Source of the DNA: a virus
Reading direction: 5' to 3' (one strand)
IMG/VR virus record: IMGVR_UViG_3300050821_010778
Location: 1 to 56,821 of that record
DNA: 56,821 nt
The position numbers and the translations under genes are program-made. The number at the start of each line of letters is the position of its first letter. Within the stretch, counting starts at the first letter, position 1. Below, in pieces: positions 32,618 through 40,126 of this stretch. A model generated the notes under the pieces. That model saw nothing but the letters and a program-made list of their open reading frames with translations. It was not told the DNA's origin and did not search any database.

Positions 32618-33522
32618 TCAAGCGGCTCCATCCGGTGGCTTCTTGGCCGCCGCCTCGTTGGTTTCGCGCTGCTTCGCGGCGACGTACTCCCTGTCCAGCG
32701 CCCTGAGCAGGTGATCTGCCCGCATCCACTCTTCGGACTGCGGCCGGTATCCGTGGTCACGCAGCCACTGGCTCTTGGCGGCGTAGGAAATCGTCCTGTA
32801 GATGGCTCCGCCGAAAGCTCCGAAGAACACCTGCCTGTCACCTTCCGAGAGCTCCCAGAAGCCAGCCCAGAGGCGGTGCAGTGAAGGCAGCGGCTGCGCG
32901 AATTCCGGCAACGGAGACTCGCGCTTCCGATCTTCGAACCAGGCGTCTGCCGCCGCGATGGCTCTGGCACGCCGACCGGGATCAGGTTGCAGTCGGGCGG
33001 CACGTAGTTGCTCCTCGTAGGCTTCTCGGTCGTCCTCTGCCCAGGCCGCGATCTCAGTAGTAAGCCGCCCCCACCTCAACTGGCTGGTGAGGGCGCCGAG
33101 GAGTTTTTTTCCTCGATCTCCTGCGACTTCGTGGTCCGAGCGCGGAGGGTTCCCCAGGCGGCCCAAATCGCCTGGAAGACGATCGGGTAGGACACAAGCT
33201 CCCGGAGCTTGTCCTTGTCCACGGGCTTCTCGTCGCGCCCGGCCGGGTCGAGCCCCTCGATGTCATACCCGGTCACGAGGTAGTCGATGAGCTGGCTGGC
33301 CTGCATCGCGACCATGTCCTTCATGGGGACGTCCGCGCCCGGCTCGAGGCCGTTCGCTTTCTTGTAGGTCGCGATCATCTCGTCGATCTGATTGGACGTC
33401 TCGAAGGTGGTGTCCCGCAGACGCACCTCGCCACCAATTTCGAGCTTGACCCAGATCCCTTCGGCGTAGTGGGCCTTCAGGTCGCTGTACGACCAGGTTG
33501 TCTTTCCTGCGCTCTCGCTCAA
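32618..33522 (-). CDS. Tail assembly chaperone gpGT-like fusion, made by -1 frameshift
   Basis: The first 140 codons are shared with the shorter chaperone; at AAAAAAC (33109-33103) ribosomes can slip back one base, passing from EIEEKN into the frame reading LLGALTSQLRWGRLTTEIAA and ending at 32618. The T part is about 161 residues: AWAEDDREAYEEQLRAARL, YRTISYAAKSQWLRDHGY. This is the lambda G/GT arrangement, with both proteins chaperoning tape measure assembly. The T part has no start of its own. Confidence 0.85.
33076..33522 (-). CDS. Tail assembly chaperone gpG-like
   Basis: 148 residues. The start is taken as TTG 33522, with GGGAGG 6 bases upstream and the tail tube gene ending at 33551; the longer upstream frame overlaps that gene. 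Sequence: TTWSYSDLKAHYAEGIWVKL, TFETSNQIDEMIATYKKANG, VDKDKLRELVSYPIVFQAIW. Ends shortly after the slippery site with KNSSAPSPAS. Position between major tail protein and tape measure is diagnostic. Confidence 0.85.
   Translation of the reverse strand: MSESAGKTTWSYSDLKAHYAEGIWVKLEIGGEVRLRDTTFETSNQIDEMIATYKKANGLEPGADVPMKDMVAMQASQLIDYLVTGYDIEGLDPAGRDEKPVDKDKLRELVSYPIVFQAIWAAWGTLRARTTKSQEIEEKNSSAPSPAS
33103..33109 (-). promoter_or_regulatory. -1 ribosomal frameshift site A AAA AAC
   Basis: Slippery heptamer in the zero frame (codons AAA AAC), preceded by one more A. Slippage moves ribosomes from the G frame, which stops at 33076, to the T frame, which stops at 32618. Confidence 0.85.
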
Positions 33523-33550
33523 TGGTGCCTCCCTCCCGTCAGACCTGCGA

Positions 33551-34783
33551 TTAGGTGAACTGTGACCACTGGAACATCCCGGTGACGCCGCCGTCGATCC
33601 GGCCCACGTACTCGAGATCGCCCATCTCTCGGCCCGCGTCCTTGACGCCGGTGGTCTTTTCGTTCGCCGGCTGGACATAGGGCAGATAGATGTACTGACG
33701 GTGGCCGTCCGGCCCCTTGAAGCCCCATCCGACCGAAAGCGTCGCAGCGGCGTTCTCGGCGTCAGTGAGCATCTGCTCGGTCATGGCCGCGCCATTGCGG
33801 AAGAGGGACAGCGTCAGTTTCACGTTGAACCGCTTGTCGGGCGACACGTCGATCGGACCGAGGGTGCCAGCTCCGCCCTCGGGGAGCAGCGGGTTGTCGA
33901 TCTCGAGCTTCAAGCTCTTGATGCGCACCGTCGGCTGGAGTGCCGAGGCCCCCTGGTTGCCGTATCGGAAGCCGAATCCGGCCGTGGGGACGCCGGCGTC
34001 GCCGAAGTTGAGGTTCGAGTTGATGATCGGATTGCCGGACCATGCCGTCGATGTATTCACGAGCTGCGCGCTGATCACCTTCGAGGAGATGCCCTCGAAG
34101 GTCCAGGACAGTGCACACTTGTTGGGGTAGGGCACGTCGAGAGTGAACTTCGACACGCCGATGCCCTTGTGGATCTTGCCCACGAGCGACTGGGTGTTCC
34201 ACTCCTCGTAGGAGGCCGTGAGCATTGTGGTGCCCAAGCGGTACCGGCCTGCGTGCTGGACGGTGATCGAGGATCCTGCCGCTTCGACCTGAAAGGCAGC
34301 TCCGCCGGCGCCGAATGAAGAGTCGCAGTTGAGGTCGGAGGAGGTCGGCGCACCGGAGACGCGCGCCAGAAAGACCGCAGGATTGGTCGCGAATCCCGAC
34401 ACCAGGACGAGGTCGCCGTCCGAGAAGATGCTCCAACTTCCGGCCGCCGTGTTGTGCAGGCTTGGCGCGGTGGTGGCCGAGATGGTGGTGGCCGTGAGCG
34501 TTGCCGGCGCCTGCATTGCGGCGCAGAAGCACTCCTCGTTCAGCCCCTGATAGTCCGAGTAGGTGAAGTCGGACTTGGCTGACCCCGACACCTTGATGTT
34601 GTTCGCCGGGTTATCGGCGACCTGACGGCTGGCCAAGACATTGCCGGGCTGCTCACGAGAGATGGGCCCGCTGACCTGCCAGGTCTCGAAAGGCAGGATC
34701 TGCATCGCCCCTGCCGGCGTCACTCCCTGAGTGACCTCCCTGATGCGTCTGATCTGATCCGACCAGGCGTTGCCGAAGCTCAT
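33551..34783 (-). CDS. Major tail tube protein
   Basis: 410 residues. N terminus MSFGNAWSDQIRRIREVTQG, then TPAGAMQILPFETWQVSGP and SGSAKSDFTYSDYQGLNEEC, typical of long siphophage tail tube proteins; a central GRYRLGTTMLTASYEEWNTQ and repeat-like SWTFEGISSKVISAQLVNTS. Placed immediately before the frameshifted chaperones. Beta-rich, with an ending consistent with the tail tube fold (GREMGDLEYVGRIDGG). Ribosome site GGAGAG upstream of the ATG. Confidence 0.85.
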   Translation of the reverse strand: MSFGNAWSDQIRRIREVTQGVTPAGAMQILPFETWQVSGPISREQPGNVLASRQVADNPANNIKVSGSAKSDFTYSDYQGLNEECFCAAMQAPATLTATTISATTAPSLHNTAAGSWSIFSDGDLVLVSGFATNPAVFLARVSGAPTSSDLNCDSSFGAGGAAFQVEAAGSSITVQHAGRYRLGTTMLTASYEEWNTQSLVGKIHKGIGVSKFTLDVPYPNKCALSWTFEGISSKVISAQLVNTSTAWSGNPIINSNLNFGDAGVPTAGFGFRYGNQGASALQPTVRIKSLKLEIDNPLLPEGGAGTLGPIDVSPDKRFNVKLTLSLFRNGAAMTEQMLTDAENAAATLSVGWGFKGPDGHRQYIYLPYVQPANEKTTGVKDAGREMGDLEYVGRIDGGVTGMFQWSQFT

Positions 34784-34804
34784 GGTCTCTCCTTCACTGA
34801 GCGC

Positions 34805-35065
34805 TTACTTCTTGGCGGCGATTTGTGGGCTATTGGCGCTGGTGTCGGTGATTGGTGTCGATGTTGAGCCGGCACCAGCCGACGACGTTGCTGGCAGCGT
34901 CGGCACGTCGATCACGCACTCGAAGGAATCGGGCGCCGGCCCTACCATCGACAGCGAGACCAGTTGCCCCAGCGGATTGCCCGTCGCCTGGTCCAGCACT
35001 TGTGTCTTGCGGATGTTCTCGCCGGTGTCACTCTTCGCGGTGAAACTCGCGATCTTGAATTGCAT
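34805..35065 (-). CDS. Small tail/connector-associated protein
   Basis: 86 residues from ATG 35065, preceded by GAGGAGGAG at suitable spacing (a longer frame exists but lacks a ribosome site). MQFKIASFTAKSDTGENIRK then PDSFECVIDVPTLPATSS. Ends with a Ser/Thr-rich tail and PQIAAKK. Lies between tail terminator-like and tail tube genes; may be a tail completion or decoration protein. Not recognised. Confidence 0.65.
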   Translation of the reverse strand: MQFKIASFTAKSDTGENIRKTQVLDQATGNPLGQLVSLSMVGPAPDSFECVIDVPTLPATSSAGAGSTSTPITDTSANSPQIAAKK

Positions 35066-35081
35066 CGGGGGTCTCCTCCTC

Positions 35082-35522
35082 TTAAGGCGCAACGGTGTAG
35101 TCGCTGATCTTTTCGCCCTTGATCAGCAAATCGAACTGGAAGAATGGATCTTCGGGCTGTCGCTCCAGTGGCTCGAAGTCGACCTCCTCGACCGTCAAGT
35201 CACCGACGATCTTTTGGCGAAAGAAGGCGGCGATCGCCTCGGCTGTATTGGAAGCTAGACCCTCTCCTGATCCGCGCGGGATGTTGATCGTGAGCGGCCA
35301 GGCAAATGTCCCGATGAAGGTGGCAACTGGACCACCCCGGGAGTGCTGACGCTCGCCGATCACGCGCAGGGGAAAGACCTCGATGTAGCCTCCGGCTGGT
35401 GCATCGGCGCCGGTCTGGAGGTTCCCGTCCTGGATGATTGGGAGAGGCGTGGCCAACCCCGCGACACCCGCCGCAAGCTTCGCGCAAAGGTTCGCAGCAC
35501 AGGTCGTGATGGAGTCAGCCAT
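35082..35522 (-). CDS. Tail terminator/completion-like protein
   Basis: 146 residues from MADSITTCAANLCAKLAAGV. Followed by GGYIEVFPLRVIGERQHSRG, TFAWPLTINIPRGSGEG, and PFFQFDLLIKGEKISDY. Gene order (after HK97 gp10-like, before the tail tube) and the beta-hairpin pattern of a roughly 140-residue fold support a tail terminator (gpU/DUF4128-like) role. Assigned by synteny more than by motif. Confidence 0.65.
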   Translation of the reverse strand: MADSITTCAANLCAKLAAGVAGLATPLPIIQDGNLQTGADAPAGGYIEVFPLRVIGERQHSRGGPVATFIGTFAWPLTINIPRGSGEGLASNTAEAIAAFFRQKIVGDLTVEEVDFEPLERQPEDPFFQFDLLIKGEKISDYTVAP

Positions 35523-35524
35523 TG

Positions 35525-36013
35525 CTAGCCGCCGCTCTCTCGGTATTGCGACACGACGTCGTGCACGAGCGCCGGCACCCAGCCCTTCGGCTGCTGGTGC
35601 GATTCGCCGGCCGAGAGCTTGTGCGCGTAGGGCACGGTCATCGTCAAGCCCAGCGGGAGCGGCAAGTGCCACTCGTCGAAGGCGCTCGCGAAGTCGCTGG
35701 CAGACACACCGGAGCCACCGCGATGAGCAGTCCGCGACCGCTCACGCGAATCCTCCCGCTGCGGCTTGCTTGACCTCGCGGTGTGACGCGTCCGGCGCTT
35801 GCGTCGACCACGCCCCGACGAGGCGCCGCCCGGCTGATCTCCGACCCAACCCACAATCGATGCCTTCGCGGCGCCAGTCAGAAACGGCGTCTCGGTTTGG
35901 AACCGCTTCCCGGTCGCAACAACCAGGCTGCGCACAGCAACTTCGCTTGCCGTGACGACATCCGCTTGCAGTCGCGGCACGATCGCTGGGAGGTCGCCAA
36001 GTTGGACGATCAC
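35525..36013 (-). CDS. HK97 gp10-like neck/tail completion protein
   Basis: 162 residues. MIVQLGDLPAIVPRLQADVV then KRFQTETPFLTGAAKASIVG (the T-P-x-x-T-G motif seen in HK97 gp10-like proteins) and TVPYAHKLSAGESHQQPKGW. A basic insert (GRGRRKRRTRHTARSSKPQR, about 66-95) interrupts the fold. Coupled to the head-closure gene by a 4-base overlap. Confidence 0.75.
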   Translation of the reverse strand: MIVQLGDLPAIVPRLQADVVTASEVAVRSLVVATGKRFQTETPFLTGAAKASIVGWVGDQPGGASSGRGRRKRRTRHTARSSKPQREDSRERSRTAHRGGSGVSASDFASAFDEWHLPLPLGLTMTVPYAHKLSAGESHQQPKGWVPALVHDVVSQYRESGG

Positions 36014-36369
36014 GCCTGCACCTCGAGCGGGTAGGCGAATGGACTGTTCTGCGCGGCATCGACGTTGATCTTAAGGATGGTGTACTGGACGCCTGCAACA
36101 ATCGCAAAATCGGTCTTCGCCGGCACGATCCCTGGTGGGAGGGACTGAGCCAGTAGCACCAACTTCTTCTTGTCGGTCTGTACCATCCGCCCGGACTCGT
36201 CCTCAACGACCTGATCTTCCAGACGCCCCAACGCGGGATAGTCGGTGGTCGTCGGCGGCGGCTGAATGCGCGTCGTCGCGTTGTAGGGTCCTTGGGTGAC
36301 TTTGCGCAGGGTCACGGGGCCACCGAAGCTAGTCACGCCGCTCGCTGCCATGGCATCGAAACTGCTCAT
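36010..36369 (-). CDS. Head-closure/stopper-like protein
   Basis: 119 residues starting MSSFDAMAASGVTSFGGPVT; ATG chosen since it overlaps the connector stop (ATGA). Sequence TLRKVTQGPYNATTRI, MVQTDKKKLVLLAQSLPPGI, and FAIVAGVQYTILKINVDAAQ fits the small beta-barrel stopper (head-tail joining) proteins between connector and gp10-like genes. Confidence 0.7.
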   Translation of the reverse strand: MSSFDAMAASGVTSFGGPVTLRKVTQGPYNATTRIQPPPTTTDYPALGRLEDQVVEDESGRMVQTDKKKLVLLAQSLPPGIVPAKTDFAIVAGVQYTILKINVDAAQNSPFAYPLEVQA

Positions 36370-37253
36370 TGCACGCGCCCCATGTCCCAGAGATGGAGCC
36401 CGCGCTTTACACCGTTCGGAAGATCGGTATCGACTGTGCTTGGATCGAAAGCCCAGCGATCGGTGCCGCCACCCTGGGAGACAAGGCCCACCTCGCGCAC
36501 CAGCAACTCGTACTGGTGCTTGACCGCGATCCACGCGTACTTCCGGAGATCGAGCGGCAGTTCCAGGGCGTCACGCGAAGACCAGGTGACCGAGCCGTCC
36601 GCAACGGAGAAGCGGCTTGTGGTCACCGTCACGAGCTGGCTCGTCCCTGAGACCTGTGGCGTCGGCCACGCCGGCTCCGTGGTAGCCGATACGCCAGGCG
36701 CCGTGCACAGGAAGCGGAGCGGCGAGCCGCCCGAGGCGGGGCGCACCCAGGAGCCAGACGCGTAGGTCGCGGATGGCTGCCAAGTGGTGACGACCGCGGG
36801 GAGCAGGTACCCGGCGGTGTACCAAACGTCAACGTTGTGATCGTTGCCGTCAGGCCCGTAGGGGTAGGAGTAGTTGTAGCCGGCGCCCTCGGTATAGCCA
36901 CCGATCGACGACCAGCCGCCGAGGAGAAAGAGCTTTCCGATGCGCGTGTCGTGCACGCGCACCCATTGAGTCACGTCGAAGGTACTGACCTGGGCCGTGA
37001 CCGAGTCGCGATCGACGGGGAAACGTGCGAGCAGAAGCTCGGCCTTGTCGAGGCCGGCGATCGTCTCGTGATAGTCCTGCCGGCCCAGGTCGCGGCCGAG
37101 ATGCTCGCAGATGGCGTTGCTCGCCTCGATGATGAGGTCTTGAAGCAGCACGTCCTTCGAGGTGTCCGAAGGCGCGATGCTCAGTCGCTGCTTGACCGCA
37201 GCCAGCTCAATGAGAGCCGTCTGGCTGGCTGCGGTCAGGATATCGAGGCCCAT
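36366..37253 (-). CDS. Head-tail connector (gp6-like) with inserted module
   Basis: 295 residues. N-terminal 60 residues form the connector helical start (LAAVKQRLSIAPSDTSKDVL, LQDLIIEASNAICEHLGRDL). A domain of about 75 residues (140-215) is inserted: TWQPSATYASGSWVRPASGG, APGVSATTEPAWPTPQVSGT, and VADGSVTW, with the aromatic/Gly pattern of carbohydrate-binding-like modules. The C terminus resumes with LPLDLRKYAWIAVKHQYELL. Position after capsid-related genes supports the connector call. Confidence 0.75.
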   Translation of the reverse strand: MGLDILTAASQTALIELAAVKQRLSIAPSDTSKDVLLQDLIIEASNAICEHLGRDLGRQDYHETIAGLDKAELLLARFPVDRDSVTAQVSTFDVTQWVRVHDTRIGKLFLLGGWSSIGGYTEGAGYNYSYPYGPDGNDHNVDVWYTAGYLLPAVVTTWQPSATYASGSWVRPASGGSPLRFLCTAPGVSATTEPAWPTPQVSGTSQLVTVTTSRFSVADGSVTWSSRDALELPLDLRKYAWIAVKHQYELLVREVGLVSQGGGTDRWAFDPSTVDTDLPNGVKRGLHLWDMGRVQ

Positions 37254-37265
37254 GATGAGACGGGA

Positions 37266-37775
37266 CTAGGTGCCGATGGCCAGCCATGCGACCTTGGCTG
37301 TCGCGTTCGTCGAAGCGATCAGGGTCGGGTTGGCGTTGGACGTGTACTTCCAGGCATAGAGATTCACCTGGCCAGCGGCGACGGCGTTGCCGAGGACGTT
37401 GGCGAAGTCCACCGTGAAGTCGGCCGGATCGAGACCCGGCGAGGCGGTGGAAAGGAGCGTGAACTGAACACTCTCGACGGTGTCGAGGCCCGTGGCGATC
37501 GCGACTGGGTTGACCCCGTTGAGTGTGACCACGCCGCCAGCGACCTTCTGACCGGCCGCGGCCGCCATGACCGGCGTGGTGCCGGCCTGGGCCAGCGCGA
37601 GCACCGCTGGCCCGCACTCGACCTCCTCCACCAGCATGCCGGTACCATCGGTCCAATCGATTGACCCCGGCTTGGTGGGTCGGGACGCGACGCCTTCGAC
37701 GACCAGGCTGCCGGAGCCGCTGTTGTCGGCCGCGTGGACGGCGCCGTTATAATGGGGGTTGCTCTTGGCGCCCAT
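37266..37775 (-). CDS. Probable capsid decoration or head-associated protein
   Basis: 169 residues, beta-rich: HYNGAVHAADNSGSGSLVVE, VVTLNGVNPVAIATGLDTVE, VAAGQVNLYAWKYTSNANPT, ASTNATAKVAWLAIG. Composition (Gly/Ala/Val/Thr-rich, few charges) and location between capsid and connector genes fit a decoration or head-fibre protein. No specific family recognised. Confidence 0.6.
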   Translation of the reverse strand: MGAKSNPHYNGAVHAADNSGSGSLVVEGVASRPTKPGSIDWTDGTGMLVEEVECGPAVLALAQAGTTPVMAAAAGQKVAGGVVTLNGVNPVAIATGLDTVESVQFTLLSTASPGLDPADFTVDFANVLGNAVAAGQVNLYAWKYTSNANPTLIASTNATAKVAWLAIGT

Positions 37776-37778
37776 GGC

Positions 37779-38237
37779 TTACGCGGCCCCCAGCGGAGTC
37801 CCGTCGGGGAGGAAGTTGGAGGCGACGACCGAGGCGTCGGCGACCACCGGCTCGCTGATGTGCGCGGCGTTGTACAGCACCGCGACGAGGACCTGGAGCA
37901 CCGCGTTGCCGGTACCGCGCAAGACCACCGGCTGCACATACCGCTTGATCGGGCGGTAGACATCCAGGCTCGCCGCCTTGTTGGAGCCGGTCGCCTGAGG
38001 GACCGGCGTGTTGCTGCCGGCGATATCGCTCCAGGCGTCGGTGTTGCCGTTGTCGTTCGACGCCTGCGCCTTGAGAGAGGTCACGGCACCCGCCGACAGC
38101 GTGCCGAAGACGGCCAGGAACAGCACGCTGTCGTAGCCGGCGGTATCGACGCCCCCGGGCGTGATGTTGGTGGTCCCGGCAGCGACGCCCGGGCTCACGA
38201 CGACGATCTTGTGATCGGTGCCGAAGTTGAGATTCAT
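37779..38237 (-). CDS. Head-associated structural protein
   Basis: 152 residues, beta-rich: MNLNFGTDHKIVVVSPGVAA, VDTAGYDSVLFLAVFGTLSA, SLKAQASNDNGNTDAWSDIA, YRPIKRYVQPVVLRGTGNAV. This pattern (a ...TLKAQQ-S-D... strand followed by V-D-(V/I)-Y-RP) recalls small phage proteins found directly downstream of HK97-type capsid genes. Probable capsid decoration/stabilisation. ATG overlaps the previous stop region. Confidence 0.65.
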   Translation of the reverse strand: MNLNFGTDHKIVVVSPGVAAGTTNITPGGVDTAGYDSVLFLAVFGTLSAGAVTSLKAQASNDNGNTDAWSDIAGSNTPVPQATGSNKAASLDVYRPIKRYVQPVVLRGTGNAVLQVLVAVLYNAAHISEPVVADASVVASNFLPDGTPLGAA

Positions 38238-38458
38238 GCGCTCCTCCGCGAGCGACCGCGGGGGATAACCGCGGCCTCTCTCGCCTGAACGGTTGCCTGT
38301 TCGTGAGCCGACTTCGCCTGGATCTCGGCGAGGTGGCCGGCCGCGATACCCTGGCGCGCCTCCGCCTCGGAGAGGTCAAGGCCGACAGAGAGCACCCGGC
38401 CCCTTTTCCAGGTGAAATCAGCCCCTACGAGCTGGTTGATGACGCGGACCTGATCCAT
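38234..38458 (-). CDS. Small hypothetical protein next to capsid gene
   Basis: 74 residues, MDQVRVINQLVGADFTWKRG then RVLSVGLDLSEAEARQGIAA and a basic tail. The start is set at 38458, just after the capsid stop at 38470. Short fold possibly related to the head-tail region proteins that begin with a beta strand; function unknown. Confidence 0.65.
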   Translation of the reverse strand: MDQVRVINQLVGADFTWKRGRVLSVGLDLSEAEARQGIAAGHLAEIQAKSAHEQATVQAREAAVIPRGRSRRSA

Positions 38459-38469
38459 CGCCGCCAGCC

Positions 38470-39762
38470 TTACGCCGCCATCTGCAGCGTCTTGACCGGA
38501 CCGGTACCGGCGTCGATCAAAGCGCCGTCGTGACGGGTCCAGCAGATGAAAGCAACCTGGCCGTACTCCGCGAACCGCTCGGTGAGGCGCATCAGCATGA
38601 TGTCGCCGCCGATATCGCGGATGTAGAAGTTGCTCATGTCGCCGTAGGCGAGTGGGGTCGTGGCGGAACCGATCGAAGGAGCGTCCTGGTTGACGACGTA
38701 GGGATCTCCGTCGATGGTGTCCGGCTCCCTGACCGCGATGCCCGGAACCCAGAGCGGGCGCCCGTTGTTGTCCTCGATCTTCTTGAGCTGCTTGAGCGTG
38801 CTGTCGTTGAGCATCCACTCGGCGCCGTTCGCCCGGTAGTCGGGATCGACGGCATGCTTGAGGTCTAGCAACTCGGTCCAGGCGATGGCATTGTTGAGTG
38901 CGGTCGTCGCGGCGACCGGGGCGGAGGTGAACAGGCCGCGCGGCTTGGCGCTGCCGTCGCCGATCGTCAGGTGCTTGTTGAGAATGCGGCCGAGTCGGAT
39001 CGCCAGCATCTTCGCCACGTAGGGCTCGACGTCGATCGCGCTGTCCTGGATCAGGCGCAGCGATACGCGCACCATCTGCGAGCTGTACTCGTAGGCGCGC
39101 AGCCAGACCGAGCCGAACGGGATGTCCAGCTCGCCGACCGGCTGGTTTTCCGAGACGAGGATGCCCATGTTGGCGGTGTCGTTACTGGTCGGGAAGGGGA
39201 GATCCTGACCGGTCTGCGTGGTGAACTGCGTGGTCTTCGCGCGACGCATGCCGCCGAACTGCTTGAGGGCGGTGATGATCGTCCCCGCGAAGCCCTCGGG
39301 CACCAGGAAGCCGCCGCTCGTGTCCACGCCAGCGGCGAGAGCGCGGCGCTGGCCCTCGCTGAGGTCGCGCTGGCGGCTCGAGATGATCGCTCTCTCTTCG
39401 GGGCTGAGGGACGACATGCCGAAGCGGAGCCACGCGGACGTGGCGCGGGATTCGAGCGCTCGGCGCTGCTCGTCGGTGGCGGGAGTGGGAGGGTCGACCG
39501 GATCGGAGTCGGGGTCATGGTCGGTTGATTCCGGCCGGCCCGCGCGCACGCCCTGCGATGCGGCGAGACCGTCCTCGGCCCTTTCGACCCGCTCGGCGCG
39601 GTTGATCGGCTCGAGCAGGCCGTCCGCCTCGTCCATGTAGAGGTCGAAGTTGGCGTTCTCTTCGGCGCTCGGCAGGCGCTTCTCTTCCTTCGCCTTGTTG
39701 AAGATGGCCCGCGCCTTACTCACCAGGTTGGCTCGCTTCTCGCGCAGTTCCTTCGAGGTCAT
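38470..39762 (-). CDS. Major capsid protein, HK97 fold
   Basis: 430 residues from MTSKELREKRANLVSKARAI; this ATG has GGGGAG 9 bases upstream, while the ATG three codons earlier touches the ribosome site. A helical N-terminal delta-domain (about 1-105, with KELREKR and NANFDLYMDEADGLLEPINR) would be cleaved by the adjacent protease. The capsid domain shows GVDTSGGFLVPEGFAGTIIT, MGILVSENQPVGELDIPFGS, and YEYSSQMVRVSLRLIQDSAI, with KHLTIGDGSAKPRGLF and WMLNDSTLKQLKKIEDNNGR, all hallmarks of phage HK97-like capsid proteins. Confidence 0.93.
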   Translation of the reverse strand: MTSKELREKRANLVSKARAIFNKAKEEKRLPSAEENANFDLYMDEADGLLEPINRAERVERAEDGLAASQGVRAGRPESTDHDPDSDPVDPPTPATDEQRRALESRATSAWLRFGMSSLSPEERAIISSRQRDLSEGQRRALAAGVDTSGGFLVPEGFAGTIITALKQFGGMRRAKTTQFTTQTGQDLPFPTSNDTANMGILVSENQPVGELDIPFGSVWLRAYEYSSQMVRVSLRLIQDSAIDVEPYVAKMLAIRLGRILNKHLTIGDGSAKPRGLFTSAPVAATTALNNAIAWTELLDLKHAVDPDYRANGAEWMLNDSTLKQLKKIEDNNGRPLWVPGIAVREPDTIDGDPYVVNQDAPSIGSATTPLAYGDMSNFYIRDIGGDIMLMRLTERFAEYGQVAFICWTRHDGALIDAGTGPVKTLQMAA

Positions 39763-40126
39763 CAGCTGCATCTCCCCGGATTTGGTGGGTCTGGTGGAGA
39801 TGCCTCAGCGCGCAAACCGGCGCGGAACCACCCAGACCCGAGTTAAGTTCTCGGCTCCCGTGGGCAGCTCCGCGCCGGTTCGAGCGGCCGCGTTGTCTGC
39901 GTTGCTTACCGATGCGTCTCTCTCCGAGCACGGGGAGAGAAAATCGGCGCCTTGCTTCTAGGGCGCGTTGCCGCCTAGTGGTTCGAGCACGTCAGCGGTT
40001 GCGCTCCGTCCGTCCTGCAAGATCACCTTCGATCGTAAATCGGCGGTTGTCGCCCTGGTGCGTTCCCCGAGGTGAGAGTGATCGGCGATTGTCGCTTCAT
40101 CCTTTACAGTTCCATCCCCCTCAGCC
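39763..40126 (-). promoter_or_regulatory. Structured leader between protease and capsid genes
   Basis: A 364-base gap, exceptional in a genome of overlapping genes. On the minus strand it holds a hairpin with arms TCTCTCC/GGAGAGA and, nearer the capsid gene, perfect 12-base arms AACCGGCGCGGA and TCCGCGCCGGTT enclosing a smaller CCGAG-AACTTAA-CTCGG hairpin. No credible ORF over 30 codons. It may raise capsid mRNA stability, provide a promoter or control translation. Confidence 0.55.
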
